From the NCBI GenBank assembly GCA_038226665.1, contig JBBRQI010000008.1, positions 1-64,000 on the forward strand: a stretch of DNA of 64,000 nt, read 5' to 3'. Of the stretch, positions 62,575 to 64,000 are shown in pieces (the stretch's first letter is position 1; every line of letters starts with the position of its first letter). The position numbers and the translations under genes were made by a program. The stretch comes from SZAS-103 sp038226665. GTDB lineage: Bacteria; Pseudomonadota; Gammaproteobacteria; Xanthomonadales; Xanthomonadaceae. Below the pieces are notes generated by a model. The model was not told where the DNA came from. It ran no database searches and worked only from the letters and a program-made list of their open reading frames with translations.

Positions 62575-64000
62575 TCAAGCAACGAACACGCGCGCGTTAC
62601 GGAACAGCCGCATCCACGGCGAATCCTCGCCCCAGCCCGGCGGATGCCAGCTCATCTGCACGCTGCGGAAGACGCGTTCTGGGTGCGGCATCATGAGGGT
62701 CGCGCGACCATCGGCGCTGGCCAGCCCGGCAATCGCGTCGGGCGAACCGTTCGGATTGGCTGGATACGTTGTCGCGACGCGGCCTGCGCCATCGACGTAG
62801 CGCATCGCGACTTGCGCCATTGCGCGGTCGGCCTCGACGTCGAACGCGACACGGCCTTCGCCATGCGCAACCACGACCGGCAGCCGCGACCCGGCCATGC
62901 CGGCCAACAGGAGCGACCGCGATTCCATCACTTCCAGCAATGCGAGGCGCGCTTCGTATTGTTCGGAACGATTGCGCAGGAATTTCGGCCAGTGCCCGGC
63001 GCCGGGGATCAACTCCTTGAGTTGCGCGAGCATCTGGCAACCGTTGCAGGCGCCGAGGGTGAAGCTGTCGCCGCGCGCGAAAAATTCGGCGAACGCATCG
63101 CGCAGCCATGCGCGTTCAAGGATCGACGTCGCCCAGCCGCGTCCCGCGCCAAGCACGTCGCCATACGAGAATCCGCCACACGCAGCCAATCCCTTGAACC
63201 CGTCGAGCGCGATGCGCTTCTCGATCAGATCGGACATGTGCACATCGACGGCATCGAAGCCCGCGCGATCGAATGCAGCGGCCATCTCGATCTGGCCGTT
63301 GACGCCTTGCTCGCGCAGGATCGCGATGCGCGGCCGTGCGCCGCCAATCGTGAAGGCCTCTTCGGGCTTGAAGCTCAACTGCGCGCTCAATGCCGGCGCA
63401 TCGAAATCGCGACGCGCGACGCGCTCTTCCTCGGCGCACTCCGGATCGTCGCGCAACGACTGCATCGCGTGCGTCACCGACCACCACGCATCGAACGCCT
63501 CCTGCCAGCTCCATTCCACCACCGTCTCGCGTTCGCATTGCACGCGGATCGTCGGTGTCGCGACCGGGCGCGCGATGCGTTGCGCACAGTGGGTCATATC
63601 GTGGCGATCGACCAGGTCGGCGAACGCCGCGCGATCCTCTGTCGCGACCTGCACGATTGCGCCAAGTTCCTCGTTGAACAGCGCGCGCGTCGCATCGTCG
63701 CCTCTTGGATCGATGCTGATCTCCAGCCCGACGCGCGAGGCGAACGCAAGTTCGCACAGCGCGGCGAACGCGCCTCCGTCGGAGCGGTCGTGGTACGCGA
63801 GCAACAAGTGGTCTTTGCGCGCCTGTTGGATCAGGTCGAAGAATCGGCGCAGCAGCGCAGAATCGTCAAGGTCGGGGCATGTGCCGCCGAACGCGCCCTG
63901 GCACTGCGCGAGTATCGAACCACCGAGGCGCTGCTGGCCCGCGCCAAGCCCGATCAGCCACAACTCGGAATCCACATCGCGCGCGAGCACCGGTTGCAAC
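62575..64000 (-). CDS. purL: Phosphoribosylformylglycinamidine synthase PurL, 5' part outside window
   Basis: The last 474 residues of the large, single-chain PurL are present. They show the end of the second AIRS-like domain (YHDRSDGGAFAALCELAFA) and the complete C-terminal class I glutaminase domain: RIAILREQGVNGQIEMA, FSYGDVLGAG, the catalytic Cys in LGACNGCQML, and the His-Glu pair in MMPHPERVF. PurL uses glutamine and ATP to convert FGAR to FGAM in purine synthesis. The C-terminus GWGEDSPWMRLFRNARVFVA is canonical. The gene continues beyond the right edge. Confidence 0.97.
   Translation of the reverse strand, partial: LQPVLARDVDSELWLIGLGAGQQRLGGSILAQCQGAFGGTCPDLDDSALLRRFFDLIQQARKDHLLLAYHDRSDGGAFAALCELAFASRVGLEISIDPRGDDATRALFNEELGAIVQVATEDRAAFADLVDRHDMTHCAQRIARPVATPTIRVQCERETVVEWSWQEAFDAWWSVTHAMQSLRDDPECAEEERVARRDFDAPALSAQLSFKPEEAFTIGGARPRIAILREQGVNGQIEMAAAFDRAGFDAVDVHMSDLIEKRIALDGFKGLAACGGFSYGDVLGAGRGWATSILERAWLRDAFAEFFARGDSFTLGACNGCQMLAQLKELIPGAGHWPKFLRNRSEQYEARLALLEVMESRSLLLAGMAGSRLPVVVAHGEGRVAFDVEADRAMAQVAMRYVDGAGRVATTYPANPNGSPDAIAGLASADGRATLMMPHPERVFRSVQMSWHPPGWGEDSPWMRLFRNARVFVA

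Overview
High-GC bacterial chromosome, densely packed with housekeeping genes. Several arrangements point to the gammaproteobacterial order Xanthomonadales/Lysobacterales, probably near Rhodanobacteraceae. The type II secretion operon runs E-F-G-H-I-J-K-L-M-N-D, with an XpsN-type gene between gspM and gspD. The division/cell-wall (dcw) cluster has no murD between mraY and ftsW. lpxC is followed by a DciA (DUF721) gene, an M23 peptidase, secA and a Nudix-ThiE-like fusion. No phage, integrase, IS element, CRISPR array or tRNA gene was seen.

Layout. 1-551: 3' part of a family 2 glycosyltransferase. 0.7-6.9 kb (+): pilB-pilC-pilD, a phosphoethanolamine-transferase-like gene, coaE. 7.0-11.9 kb (-): Nudix/ThiE-like fusion, secA, M23 peptidase. 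11.9-12.3 kb (+): dciA. 12.5-29.9 kb (-): lpxC, then the dcw cluster, transcribed mraZ-rsmH-ftsL-ftsI-murE-murF-mraY-ftsW-murG-murC-ddl-ftsQ-ftsA-ftsZ, almost every junction a 4-base ATGA overlap. A strong sigma70-like promoter and three 10-bp MraZ-type boxes precede mraZ, and a clear terminator follows ftsZ. 30.2-31.3 kb: an AbrB/Doc toxin-antitoxin pair facing the RNase P RNA gene. 31.3-35.9 kb: rsmI diverging from lpoA-yraN and an FAD-linked oxidase. 35.8-42.9 kb (-): glyA-nrdR-ribD-ribE-ribBA-ribH-nusB-thiL-pgpA, a one-carbon/riboflavin/thiamine operon. 43.1-46.8 kb (+): ettA, pyrF and a secreted repeat protein of unknown function. 46.8-58.7 kb (-): glycosyltransferase and the complete gsp (xps) operon. 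59.0-62.3 kb (-): a YadA-like trimeric autotransporter adhesin. 62.6-64.0 kb (-): 3' part of purL.

How it fits together. The window combines the machinery that makes and divides the envelope (dcw, lpxC, M23 peptidase, LpoA, SecA) with three surface systems: type IV pilus assembly, type II secretion and a trimeric adhesin. PilD in the first cluster probably processes the pseudopilins GspG-K of the second.

Most unusual points: a diverged 122-bp tandem duplication across the ftsQ/ftsA junction that creates a 41-codon chimeric, translationally coupled ORF; a 25-residue in-frame insertion in Ddl; a toxin gene whose end is antisense to the 3' end of rnpB; a secreted four-module cysteine/tryptophan repeat protein; a 1,050-bp-offset segmental duplication inside the adhesin; a GspE without its zinc tetracysteine; and stacked palindromes in front of secA.
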